Positions 10,220 through 20,900 of a stretch of 64,000 nt of DNA are shown here, in pieces. A program made the position numbers and the translations under genes. Each line of letters begins with the position of its first letter. Position 1 is the first letter of the stretch. The DNA is from Asparagopsis taxiformis (lineage: Eukaryota > Rhodophyta > Florideophyceae > Bonnemaisoniales > Bonnemaisoniaceae). The DNA lies in the NCBI GenBank assembly GCA_030407315.1, contig JALQPE010002396.1:27060-91059 (forward strand), written 5' to 3'. The notes under the pieces are model-generated. The model was not told the DNA's origin and ran no database searches. It saw only the letters and a program-made list of their open reading frames with translations.

Positions 10220-11607
10220 ATGCAAGACCCAACAGACTTTGTCTCCGAAGGATCAGTCATTGAAGTAGAATGGAGTTTACGAACGAGAGGAAGGAAACAG
10301 AAAAAGGTTTGGTGGGGCGCCAAAGTTTTGAGTACTGCCAAGCCGGACGCGTCCGGAGAACATCGTTTGACTGGAAACTTGTTTGTTACGCTGCAATATC
10401 AATCTGAACACGGTTTCGACCAGTCAGTCTCTACAGCAAAATTATTCAAGAACAATTCGCTGCTGGACATTGACTCTGGAAACATGCTATGTTGGAGGTT
10501 TGGAGAGCAACTAGCACTAGAGCAGACGATCTCGTCTGCGGGTGAAGACAGTTTCCATAAAAAAGACTGCAAACAAAACTTGTTGAGTCGATCCAAGTCC
10601 GAGCCGCGCTTAGTTTGTGATGAGAGTCCTCCTGGTCCTAACATCAATGAGGACATATCCAAGCTGTTTCAAAAGGTATCCTACCTCGAAAGGCAGATTC
10701 TCAACTGTCGCGGTTCATCAAGCGCTACTGACCCATCTTCGGAAACATTTTGTGCGACTACCTGTTCCAGAGAGTTGGCTTAAAACTGGACAAACCACTG
10801 TCCTCCAAAATCACGAAGTCTGAAACAGACCGAGAAGTGAGCTCCTTGGTCCAAGACTATGTGACGGCAAGAGCAGATTGCTCGCTTGAACAGTTTTCAG
10901 AACTTTCCCGGCTATGCGAAGAGAAGAACAACCCAAAAACAAGTTTCCTGCCGAGCGTCGAGGCGGTTCGAATTTCAACTGGGAGAGATAAAGAGCTATC
11001 GATCCACTTTGGAACATACTAAGACCTCTGCAGTACTTTAGCTCCTTCCATGTCTACATGCACGAACTCTACTATCCTCAAGTGGAAGAAAACACGACAC
11101 GATTCTGGGTCTTCTGTCATTAGAGTTTTGGGAACTCTAGCAGACAGTGCTTCAGAAGATTCTACTCCATCTACAAAGGCTGTTCTTGTTGGTTCCTCTT
11201 TATACAGGAGATCTGAAAACATGAGTAGTACTGTCGTTCTTACCCGAGAATCTGATGAATACGACTATGTCAATTGCAGCTATTCGTATCCTTTGGAAGC
11301 TCGCTTCCTCTCAAGTCGAGAAATGCAGGACAACTTTGAGCTGCCGGACAGCAAAAATTTCAAACTGGCCAACTCGTTCTCACTGACCTGGAAACCTGTT
11401 CAAGGCCCTCGTCCATACGGAACTTTCGAGCGCGTTCTCAAGAATGTTGTGTTGGGAACTGCATACTTGAACCTCCCAGCATGCATTTTCAGTGGACACA
11501 CCATCTGCAGCGAGCTAGACACAATTGGACATGACGTCATTGTTGGACAGAATAGTTCCCCTGTCGATGCACCTCATCCTACCGTACACGATGTCGCCTC
11601 CGAATAA
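10220..11607 (+). pseudogene. unrecognised gene with a possible Tudor-like N-terminus, frameshifted and stopped
   Basis: Reading frames 10220-10783, 10750-11022 and 11050-11607 follow one another. The second is shifted relative to the first, and the third is in the frame of the second beyond a TAA at 11020-11022. A third frame across 11005-11110 also reads protein-like, so at least two or three lesions are likely; small introns are an alternative. The N-terminal part has a V-E-W-S-L...V-W-W-G-A-K-V segment followed by alternating hydrophobic strands. That resembles small beta-barrel (Tudor/agenet-like) reader domains, but I cannot establish the family. The C-terminal part has F-S-L-T-W-K-P and Y-G-T-F-E-R motifs without a known match. 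It diverges from the ParB-methyltransferase-SET gene and is followed by an ACCCG-centred foldback site. Confidence 0.4.
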
Positions 11608-11759
11608 AACGTTTTTCTATCTTTTATAGATGTGTCTACACGACTGTTCAGAATTAGCCAACCTCGATTAAGTCGATGGTATCCATCGATACATGCTCCG
11701 TATCTTTCTGGCCTCTTCCTTCGTCCAGGGACTGTCTGCATTCTGTAACAATTATTGCC

Positions 11760-11828
11760 CTCCACTTGGCAAAATATTCCTCAAAATAATACCCGATATT
11801 ATTTTCCGCACTACTCTGCCAGGTGGAG
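11760..11828. repeat. foldback palindrome centred on 11794
   Basis: Arms of 34 bases, with the core arm AAAATAATACC paired except for one position (GATATT instead of GGTATT) and outer arms CTCCAC-TGGCA / TGCCA-GTGGAG. Same architecture as the sites at 1497-1589 and 5254-5344. It lies between convergent genes ending at 11607 and 12125. Confidence 0.75.
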
Positions 11829-12124
11829 CTACGGCATTGGATGGGACTGCACAGGCCCCGAAGCTACTAGAGGCGTGCTCAATGACAGGGTAAAACTCTT
11901 AACCGTAGTAGACATGACGCTTTCTAGTCGCAGAGTGAGCTGAAAAATAAGAACGATAGCTATTATTTCCAGTACACCAGGTAGTACGTAGCATGTTAGG
12001 GTGCACCTTTTCCACTCATATCCTAGACAGTTTCATATCTAAAGGTTTCTATTTCTCCTCAGTCTGCCTCGTCGTAATTATTTTACTTCAAAGGTTATGA
12101 AACTTTACTTATCCGCTTCCATTA

Positions 12125-13648
12125 TCAATCTTCCTCATCAAGGAAAACTTCAACGTAGCTTTCACTCCCATCTTCTTCATTTCCATGTCCGCTATCCTCC
12201 TCAAACGCGGTACTACGCTGTTCCAAGTGTTGTTCATCGAATTTTTCGTTAGTAATTGTCAGTACATCTTCGCAGAGATGCCTCTTACAGATTCGCTCAC
12301 TCGGCAACATCGCCTTTCCTAATTGTTTGAGCTCGTCTTGTACACTTTCTTCGAAGGTCTGACCTGATTGTACCTTGAAAATTCTTAGAATCCCGGAAGC
12401 GATTGCATAGACAAATCTGAGTGAATTGCAGGAACGTCGCAGGAAAACCGTTCTACTCGTGCATTGAAGGAATGCAATTGCAGTGTTCAGGGCTACCTCC
12501 AGGATATTGATTCTCCTTCGGATCATCCTTTTGGCCATACATCCCGATATCCCGACTTCGTACTGAATGATGACAACCATCTCTTTCCGCTCAGCGATGA
12601 ATTGTATCAAGATCTCGGAATTCTTGTCATCCACAACTTTCCGTTCCTCAGGCCTTAGATTTCCGTTGGTCACACGGGTATCAGGGATAACATCTATATC
12701 TCGAATGAGATCGTGAGTTGGAAACTCGAAAGTGATAGAGGCGTCCGTTTCCAACACTAGAGCGAACCCCAGTTCGACAAGGAATCGATGGCGCACCTGC
12801 TCTCTAGACATGTTCAGGAAACCGAGCACCTTTGTCAGCGCAACTTTCGTAACAGCCAAAGATATTTCACGCTTGCTCAACTGTCCATCATTTCCATCTG
12901 TTTTCCTCCGCTTCCTAGCCCCTCCGTCAATGCTTCCTGCAGGCTGGTTTCGGCCATCGCCAGTGGCACCATAAACAACTTCTTCGATTATTTTGTCCGG
13001 AATGTACTTGTTCTCCTTCCAGACGTTGAACGCATTCGAATCGCGTCCAGAGCTCGAGCCTTCCACTGTACGGCCTGTACCCGACTTTTCCTTCTGAATG
13101 TTCCGCAGGAGAGACATCACCACTTGGAATCGAAGCTCGATGTTGTTCTTCCCGGTGTTGGATTGGAACACATCTCTCTTGTCATTGCTCTGCTTCGCAA
13201 ACATCATTGCAGAGAGCAGCCTGCACCCACGGAGGTCGTAGATTCCTTGGTTGGTGTAAATTGTCGCCCCAGCATCAGTCTTGTCGACCAGCAAAGGTAC
13301 AACAGTTCCAAATACTGCACACAGAAAATTGTAAGAAAACGATAGTTCTGCTGACTGCGAGATGCGCAAACGGTCCCTGTCCTTGTCAGTCATCCCCTTC
13401 TTCGAAGTGCCCTGACTCTGCTGTAATAAACCATCACAGATGTCTTTCACACCCTGTAGTTCCGTTACAATAAACTCGACGCGACTCATCAGCTTTTCGA
13501 TTTTCTGGCGTTGGGACGTTCGATCATCGTCGATTTCATCCATCCTCTCCCCAATACGACGAACTTCCCCAGTCACTGTCCTGAATCCCTCTCGAATTAT
13601 CCCTGCTAGGCAGTCATTTGGATTTTCCTCACGACGCTGAGATTCCAT
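12125..13648 (-). CDS. uncharacterised 507-aa protein with N-terminal coiled coil
   Basis: Intact frame. Residues about 15-75 have heptad-like charged/hydrophobic spacing (REGFRTVTGEVRRIGERMDE and the following KLMSRVEFIVTELQ) typical of a coiled coil. A basic cluster A-R-K-R-R-K near residue 250 could be a nuclear signal. The second half (about 260-440) is predicted globular, and the last 40 residues are very acidic. I recognise no catalytic motif. It sits tail to tail with the broken gene at 10220-11607 and in the same orientation as the ParB-like gene upstream of it at 14333-15864, so it may belong to the same system. Function unknown; that it is a gene at all is likely from length and composition. 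Confidence 0.55.
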   Translation of the reverse strand: MESQRREENPNDCLAGIIREGFRTVTGEVRRIGERMDEIDDDRTSQRQKIEKLMSRVEFIVTELQGVKDICDGLLQQSQGTSKKGMTDKDRDRLRISQSAELSFSYNFLCAVFGTVVPLLVDKTDAGATIYTNQGIYDLRGCRLLSAMMFAKQSNDKRDVFQSNTGKNNIELRFQVVMSLLRNIQKEKSGTGRTVEGSSSGRDSNAFNVWKENKYIPDKIIEEVVYGATGDGRNQPAGSIDGGARKRRKTDGNDGQLSKREISLAVTKVALTKVLGFLNMSREQVRHRFLVELGFALVLETDASITFEFPTHDLIRDIDVIPDTRVTNGNLRPEERKVVDDKNSEILIQFIAERKEMVVIIQYEVGISGCMAKRMIRRRINILEVALNTAIAFLQCTSRTVFLRRSCNSLRFVYAIASGILRIFKVQSGQTFEESVQDELKQLGKAMLPSERICKRHLCEDVLTITNEKFDEQHLEQRSTAFEEDSGHGNEEDGSESYVEVFLDEED

Positions 13649-13970
13649 CTTCCGTCAAACTTCGCCTCTCGTTCCAATCGCAGAGTGTCACTCCAAACGC
13701 TTTTCCTGCAACGAGAATGCTAGCAATAGTAACAAATAATGCCAACTACTCTACTCATATCCTCGGAAAACGACCGATTTTCTCCTACCGTTTTTGTAAC
13801 GGTCATTTCCATGTGACCATGCATCCTCTACACTTCTCACTACTAGTAGCTTCAGAATAGTTTCCTCTCTTCTCTACTTGAACTCACATGCGAACACATT
13901 GTACAACCCTATCCTGGACAACTATTGCAATATTGAATCTCAGAAAATACCAATCACCAATTACTATCAA

Positions 13971-14320
13971 GGCAGTACTTGCAGGCAGTACAATTCACTG
14001 CCGGAGCCAGTATATTTTACTGCCTGATTCTAATGCCAGGTCATTTGCCAGGGCAGTACTGTATGGCAGTACATTCCATTGCAAAAATCATCAAAAATCA
14101 CTGCATTGCACTACTGCCCTGTGGTACCAGCAAAAATTACTAGAATTTGCTATCGTACAGTACTGAATTCTGCTACATACCGTACTTCCAGGAAATTTTG
14201 TATTTTACAGCCTGCGGCACTAGAACTCAAAAAAATTAAAATACTAATTTTACTGCCTCAGACGCCAAATTGCTCAGGCAGTGTTTTTTACTGCCTCCGG
14301 CAGTAAATTTATTACATTTT
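13971..14320. repeat. cluster of short GGCAGTA / TACTGCC motifs in both orientations
   Basis: About ten occurrences of GGCAGTA(C) or its complement TACTGCC fall within 350 bases, several as inverted pairs (for example around 14278-14308 with ACTGCC...GGCAGT). No coding sequence. The cluster begins directly at the end of the frameshifted ParB-like gene at 14333. Confidence 0.55.
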
Positions 14321-14332
14321 TTAATCTCAAAC

Positions 14333-15864
14333 TCAGTAGTGGTGCGTTATCCCAATCTCGTTGCGGCGCTCGGAATTGTTCAGCTCACGCAACACTTCGT
14401 CGAGAACAGGATGCTTCAGCGTTGCTATAGCCAAACGCGTCCACCGCCGGGCCGTGTTCGTTGAATTCATCATCCCCATGAACTGCGCCTCGAACAATGT
14501 TCGGATGACATCAGACTCACGCAAGTCGCCAGCGTTTTCCACGTTATTTGCAACAGCAATCGTACGGATGAACTGCTGGATGGACGACAAGATTCGAACC
14601 AGGGAGCGCTCCGTCAGTTGCGTCCCAGTCGTATGGTTCGACTCTGCACTCTTGTGGATGATCTCATGAGGCTGAAGATCACTGTCGTCCTTGCGGCGAA
14701 GGTAGTACACCGTGTACTGGATGTGACATCCAGAGGCTGAGTAACCCAGCGCAAGCGGTTTGCGTCCTGTGGCAGCTTGGTTCTGTGCATACGGGTGAGG
14801 CGCGTGAAGTCATCCGCAATGCTATGCATAGCATTGAGACGATGCAGTCCGTCGATCACGGTCACGTTCGCATTGGCATGGAATTTGCCATTCTGGAACA
14901 GACGCGTGGCGGCGGACAGATGCGTGTTCTGCGACCTCAGCACCGTCACAGTGATACGCGAAGAGCTCACATACCCCACAGCCAACATATTGTTGCGTAG
15001 GTCCTCCACGTGGTCTTCTTTCACATCCCGAAGGGTCACGGCCGGTTCCACTAGCTGCCTCACCAACACAGTCGCTCCTTCTCCGACGTAATCCGACGTC
15101 ACAAACTTGGGCACCGTAATTTGCGTCCCCTGCTGCTCACGAATGCTTTCCGCCACCTCCGGTTCGTCGTCCACCTCGGTTACGTCCTGCGTAGTAGCTT
15201 CGGTGACGTTGGAGCGAGCAGGGTGCTTCGTGCCTCCACTGGAGGCTCTGGCAGAGCGAGCAGGGTGCTTCGTGCCTCCACTGGAGGGTCTTGCAGAGCG
15301 AGCAGGGCGCTTCGTGCCTCCCGAAACCGGGACGGAGCGTGCTGGATGCTTCGTACCCCCCGAACCAGTGATTTCGCCTGCTGGACCGGTACTGGGCATC
15401 CGTCCCGAGCTGGCCTGGTTCGTCGCTGCGTTGAAGTTTGACGCTGCAGCAGGGGTACGAATGTCGCCAGGGCCATCCTCCGCAGCGGGGCGCATCATCC
15501 GAGTATCCCAAGGGTAAAACGCCGCGGCGTATGCTCCACCCATCGTCTCCGGCGGTCCCTCGGCGCCATCAAACATGTACGGGAACGGGAGGTCCTTGAA
15601 CTTGTCCTTAGTCGCAATGTTGCGCACGACGATATAGTCCGCCTCGTCGGTTTCCGGCAGCTTGTGGTTGTGCAGCGTGCGCGGAAGGCCAACATCGCCA
15701 CCAGCAGTGCTCACCGAAGCCGTCCCAATATGCACAGCCGCACCGTCCACGTCCGCAAACAAATTGACATCGACGTCGCGCTTGAGTCCGCGCGACTCCG
15801 CTGACGCGCTCACTTGATCGCCGCAAACCGTTGAAAACAAACTGCTGAAATGCGTATCCGCCAT
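14333..15864 (-). pseudogene. ParB-like domain gene with a frameshift
   Basis: Start chosen at the ATG at 15862-15864 (context ACCATGG); the frame is open further up but that sequence is not protein-like. An acidic/Pro-rich N part is followed by four imperfect repeats of S-G-G-T-K-H-P-A-R-S (around 15210-15370), then a ParB-like module: V-T-L-R-D-V-K...L-R-N-N-M-L and V-I-D-G-L-H-R-L-N-A-M (around 14820-14860). The frame changes at about 14710-14745. Homology-like sequence continues in the second frame (V-Y-Y-L-R-R-K-D-D...L-V-R-I-L) to a stop at 14333. The gene has no methyltransferase, SET or oxygenase domain. It is divergent from the methyltransferase-SET gene at 18000, which itself lacks the ParB module, so the two look like the separated halves of the fused type at 5495-9488. 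An intron instead of a frameshift was considered, but no good splice sites are visible. Confidence 0.65.
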
Positions 15865-16205
15865 GGTTGTTGAGTTGGAAAGGAAAAGAGATGGTTGACG
15901 TTGACGTATTGGAGTGATGTGGATGGTAGGTTTCACGTTAAGTTGAAGAATGGTCGTGAACGCCAATCGCTGGAAATAATAACACAATAGAAACGAAATT
16001 TTGTTAGGTACACACCTATCGTGACCGCTGGAATGCAAGAGAGGCAATCGAGATGTGAGTGTCCGTTCGGAACGGGCCCGAGTCGGGCTCTCGAAACCTG
16101 ACGAGGTGGCGTGAAGCAGGCAGTGTCCTTGATGTGTAATGTGTTAAAATTACAGCTGTCAAGCTAGGCGGCTTTTGGGGCGGCTGCGAGCACCCCTTTA
16201 TCCGG

Positions 16206-16385
16206 GGAACACCCTGATTTGAGTTAAAATTTGGGCTATTCTCAAAAACATGCACATGTGAACATGTTTTTGAGATGGGGGTGTGCCGTACGGCACAACG
16301 GCACAATCGACCCGCTGAAATCAAGGTTTTTTACAATTTTTTTGCTGCCCGAAATTCTAGAATTTCTGGGCTGGCCAGTAATGCA
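16206..16385. repeat. direct repeat A1 containing a hairpin
   Basis: About 175 bp, repeated in the same orientation at 17498-17650 with roughly 85-90% identity and one short deletion. It contains an inverted repeat with arm CTCAAAAACATG (16238-16271) and the palindrome GTGCCGTACGGCAC. Confidence 0.75.
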
Positions 16386-16889
16386 ATAGCTATCTGCTCT
16401 AAACCGATTCTAACAAGCAGAAAGAATCCTCTCCTTCATGACGATGCTCTCGAATTGAGTGCAATGCAGCGGTCTCCCTCCAAGAGAACGACAGAGCATC
16501 GTCTTTTCCAAGGCATTTCCGTACGAAAAATAATCGAAACAAATATTTGACTTTAACCTAACAGCTATCGCGAGCACCGTAGTCAGCTATATTTTCTCTG
16601 TAATTTCCTTCCTCCAACCAATCAATAGCCGCTTGGTCACAGGCTTGAAAGCCTTCCAATATCTGTCCTATCCATCGAAGAGGGTTCGATCCAGGCCTTG
16701 ATGGGTGTGCAACCCGAGAAATTGAAAATGGAACATATTGCGACAGAGACGAGATGTCATTCTCTTTCGTTTACTTTTTTTCTAACAAGATTCTAAACGT
16801 CTACAAACCCTATGTCGTCCGTCCGTTTTCATCCCGGAGAGATGTGGGTGTGAGGTAAGACGCAGTGGTGATGTTGTGTTGATTCCCAC

Positions 16890-17205
16890 AGACGGAGGTG
16901 GAGGTGGTGGCTACGGAGGAAGCCTGTAGAACTTCTCCGGTACTGACATCTCACATGTTGAACATGTGAGATGTCAGTACCCATGGATGAGAAGAAAAAC
17001 ATGTTGAGGTACGGTTCGGATATTGTTGCCATTAACGGAGGCGGAGGAGGCGGCTACGGTGGAAGCCTGCAGAACATGTGACTCACATCTCGGAGATGTC
17101 AGTACCCATGGATGAGAAGAAAAGCATGTTGAGGTGCGGTTCGGATATTAGATCCATTAACGGAGGTGGTGGAGGAGGCTATGGTGGAAGCCTGGAGAAG
17201 AATAG
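16890..17205. repeat. three tandem units of a Gly-rich coding-like repeat with a 43-nt palindrome
   Basis: Three units of about 135 bp (starting near 16890, 17035 and 17160) share GGAGG(C/T)GG and GGCTACGG(T/A)GGAAGCCTG. They would encode N-G-G-G-G-G-G-Y-G-G-S-L and P-M-D-E-K-K-x-M-L. The units are separated by stops or frame changes, so this is not a convincing intact gene. At 16939-16981 a perfect palindrome has 21-base arms (GGTACTGACATCTCACATGTT) around one central G. Similar but shorter arms recur at 17085-17110. Confidence 0.7.
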
Positions 17206-17497
17206 AATAGTCCTATACCCATGGATCACAAGAAAACGTTGTTGGGCTCCTTTTCGAAGCCCATTCGTCTCTTGAATAAATTTAGCACCCGAATCATATA
17301 CGATTGCCGAGTTGACACCCCGTATGTCTCGTTGGTAGAAATAGCAGGGGTTCCACCACTCAGCTGGCGGGAAGTAGTTACTGATTATATGAGATATGGC
17401 TTAGCTCCCGCCAAAACCGATAGCTCTGGGCTCAGGTTCTCCAAATGTGGTTATACGAATGTGTTCTGACAATGCTAGAAGACGAATATCTGCATCC

Positions 17498-17650
17498 TGA
17501 TTTGAATTAAAATTTGGGCTATTCTCAAAAACATGCACATGTGAACATGTTTTTAAGATGGGGGTGTGCCGTACGGCACAGAAATCGATGTTTTTTGCAA
17601 TATTGTTTCTGCCCGAAATTGTAGAATTTCTGGTCTGGCCAGCAATGCAT
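17498..17650. repeat. direct repeat A2
   Basis: Second copy of the repeat at 16206-16385, with the same hairpin (arm CTCAAAAACATG, one substitution) and the same GTGCCGTACGGCAC palindrome. Together the copies bracket the Gly-rich tandem units. The whole 15865-17999 interval separates the divergent ParB-like and methyltransferase-SET genes and must contain both promoters. Confidence 0.75.
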
Positions 17651-17999
17651 CTGAGCTGGACATCCCTATGTCCAGTGGCCGTCCGGATGTCGCTCACCTG
17701 GTAAGCGTGATGCACCTGTGACAACCTATGTGACTGGCGGCCGTGCAGTACAACACTCAAAGGCAGGGAATCACAATCTTTTTAAAAATTTTTCTCTACC
17801 ACGTATCCGTCACAACTTATTACCTACACCGGTTACGGGTTTCAAGACCTTTCCAGTGCTGTGTACCCGTATACTCTGTTCCGTTCGATATCAACCAGTG
17901 TTCCTCACGAAAGAGTGCAAACGTCACGAGATACGTCGTCAAATTTGACTGTCTCGCCGAGCGGTCGCCATCCTGTACCGAATTTCCACTCATCCCATT

Positions 18000-20900
18000 A
18001 TGACGAATAAGCGCAGGCGCAACAGCAATCCGATCGTTGACGACGCAACCGTGCCAATTCTGCGCGAACCCGCTAGCCCTTGGGAGGATTCTAGTGACAT
18101 GGGTACACGTCGAAACGTAGGTCGCGCCGCCCGCGAAACTACTCTCGCTGGCAAAGACTTCCTCCGCCTCTTGCTGGATTTGTTCGCCCACTCAAGTTTC
18201 GCAGACTTGACGGACAAGCCGGGAGGTTTCACATACGCGGACCTTGGCGCTTGGGTTGCGCAGGGCACGGAAGAACAATTTGTGGCGCTGCAAGGTCGAC
18301 TCAGCATGTCCTTCAGCGGTCGTTGGAAGAATGCTGGAGTCGAGGCGGATGTTGCCGAAATCGTCATGGCAGAGATGAACGTTGAGCGAGCCAAGCAGAT
18401 TGTTCGTCTGGCATTACCGATTGCCGAGTTTTCAAGACAGGATGAGCGTATCGGGCAATGGGTTGAGCACTGCATCCTTTCTGGGATCGTGCCGCAGACC
18501 TTCCTTATTGGATGTAACATGCTTCCTTCGCCACTACAGGCGCCGCAGCGCGGGGAACCAAGCGCCTTCGTTCTTGCTCCACCGGAGACGTTCGAGGTAT
18601 TGATGTATTTCCAAGCGTTGTCTATCATCCGAAATCACAACAAGAACCTGCCGCGTCGCCGAATAGGCGACGCGGCCGAAGAGGGGAACGAAGCCGCACG
18701 CGTCCCAGCCCATCGGAAAAGCACTAATCGAGCTTGTTACGTGGTTCAAGTTTTATACCATGCTTGGACCGATGTGGCCTTCGCCGCAAAGTTTTCCAGC
18801 TTCGAAGAGTTGATGGCGCCGTACATCATTTTCGACAGCAGTGAGCATTGGTTTGACGTGCTCGATGAAGGTCTATTCGCACCGATGGAGCAGAAGCTAG
18901 ATCTCTACCACGACAAAGCTCCCCTGTCTCATCCTGATGGATATGGTGGAAAAGTAGAGACAAGAACCAGTGCGCAGCACAGTGCATTTAGGGACCTTGT
19001 GAGGAAGTTCTTCGACCGGTTGCAGTTTCTTATCGTCAACCCGGACCTGTACACCTGGCCGGAGTCCGACCGCTGGGGGGCGCTGGAAATATACTTGTCA
19101 AGCGGAAATCCGGACAAGATGCCAGCGTACTTTGACACCCTCGACGAAGACGTTATGGCTGTCCTCCGCCCGGCACCACAAGTCGCGGACGCAGAAAAGG
19201 TCCCCAAGCCGGTTGATGACACTCCCACTCGTCGCAACACAGGAGGGAGAGGTTTGGTTCCGTCGACAAGACACACAACCAAGCTTCAACTTGGGCCTGG
19301 GAGGACCAGTCTTACTGCCCAAGGGCCGTCTCCCCCGTCACCGTCACCCTATGCGACAGAAGAGCAGGAAAGTGAAGGGCAGGCTCTCGCAAAGGACTTT
19401 CTTTCGAAAATGAGTCAGTATTGCCGGTACGACGTCCCTTTCGAAGATTTGGTCAGTGCCGACGAGAGCCGAGAACACGTGCCCATCACGGGCAATGTTC
19501 AGCTCATTCTGACTGATCCGCCCTACAATGTTCGTCGTAAGAGGAACGATTCCAACTCTTCGTACGACAGGCTAACTGCAGAAGATATGCAGGCTAGCAT
19601 CGAAGTGTTTGACGAGCTGTTGCGCCCCGGTGGCCACGGCATCGTGTTCTGCTCCGTTTTGCAGTTCTACGAATGGTTCCATTACTTGGAAACGTACAAA
19701 GGACCGCAGTCAGAAGGCCCAACCGATGCTGCTGCCAGTGATGACGGGTCGGATGAAGAAGAGGTTACGTCCATGAATTCGGACTCCGAAGCATCGCAGC
19801 ACAGTGGCGAAGAAAGTGCGGATGAGGAGGACGAGGAGGACGAGGAGGAGGAGGACGTCGTTCGAAATTCAGTTTTCTTCGTTGACGAGGTACCTCTGTT
19901 GTTTGTCCGATTACCTGGGCACCTCTATCAAATGCCGGGGCGGAAGAGGTACCAACGCATGAACATGGCAGAGGTCGCTATCCACTTCTGGAAGCGAGGT
20001 GTTCCGTTCAAGACCGGAAGCGAGATGGTGGCCTATAGGAACTACGGATACATGGACGGCACGTACCCGGCGTGGTGCAACGTCACCATCAATATGCCCG
20101 CCATCGATTCGAATGAGATGGTGTGGCGAACAAGGAGCACAACCGGTGCTACGGTCAGAGTTCGTGCAGAGCAGAAGAGCGTCGCTCTCATGATGGAGTT
20201 GATCAGCCAGCATTCACAGCCTGGTGATATTGTTGTCGATCCATTCTCTGGCACTTTCGCAACGGGAAAAGCAGCTATGAGCTTGCCTGAGCACCGTGTT
20301 TTCGTCGGCAGTGACATGGGCAAATTGTGTGTGGCACGATCGCTTCCAAAGCTGTGTGCAGTCATGTCACGTGTAATTCTTTCAAACAACACTGACATGA
20401 GGGTCACGACAGAAGCGAAACAGAGTGCTGCGAAGTTCTTGGCGTCCCCCTCTGTCACGATGCGTACGCAGAGGGAACGCAGGATCATCGAACCCCCACC
20501 TGGCCTTCCCCTGTACCAGAGGTTCCCGAAATATATTCGGCAGTACCTCTGGCAGCTGTGCCCAGAGTCGATTGCGTCGCACGAGCACATGGAAAAACCG
20601 GTACATTATTGGCCACCTTCCCTGCGCCGCTGGTTGCAAACTGAAAACCCTCGCGTGATGCGGGCACACGATTGTGTTGCGAAAAAATTGAGCGTTCGAC
20701 CATCGCTGATTAAGCATCCAAATGCAGGAAGAGGGCTCTTCGCTGAACAGACCTTTAATGTTGGCGACGAAGTATGTGCATACTACGGAACTGTTGTGTA
20801 CTCTGATATGAGCAAGGAGTCGATGCGGTTCGCGTACGGAGAGGGTCACATGGCGATAACGAAGGAAACATTCTTGATGTATGCCATCAAGCTGTATGCA

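Noticed and set aside
17078..17275. Small Gly-rich secreted or structural protein gene
   Set aside because: Units are interrupted by stops and frame changes, no upstream start is shared, and the sequence is better explained as tandem repeats.
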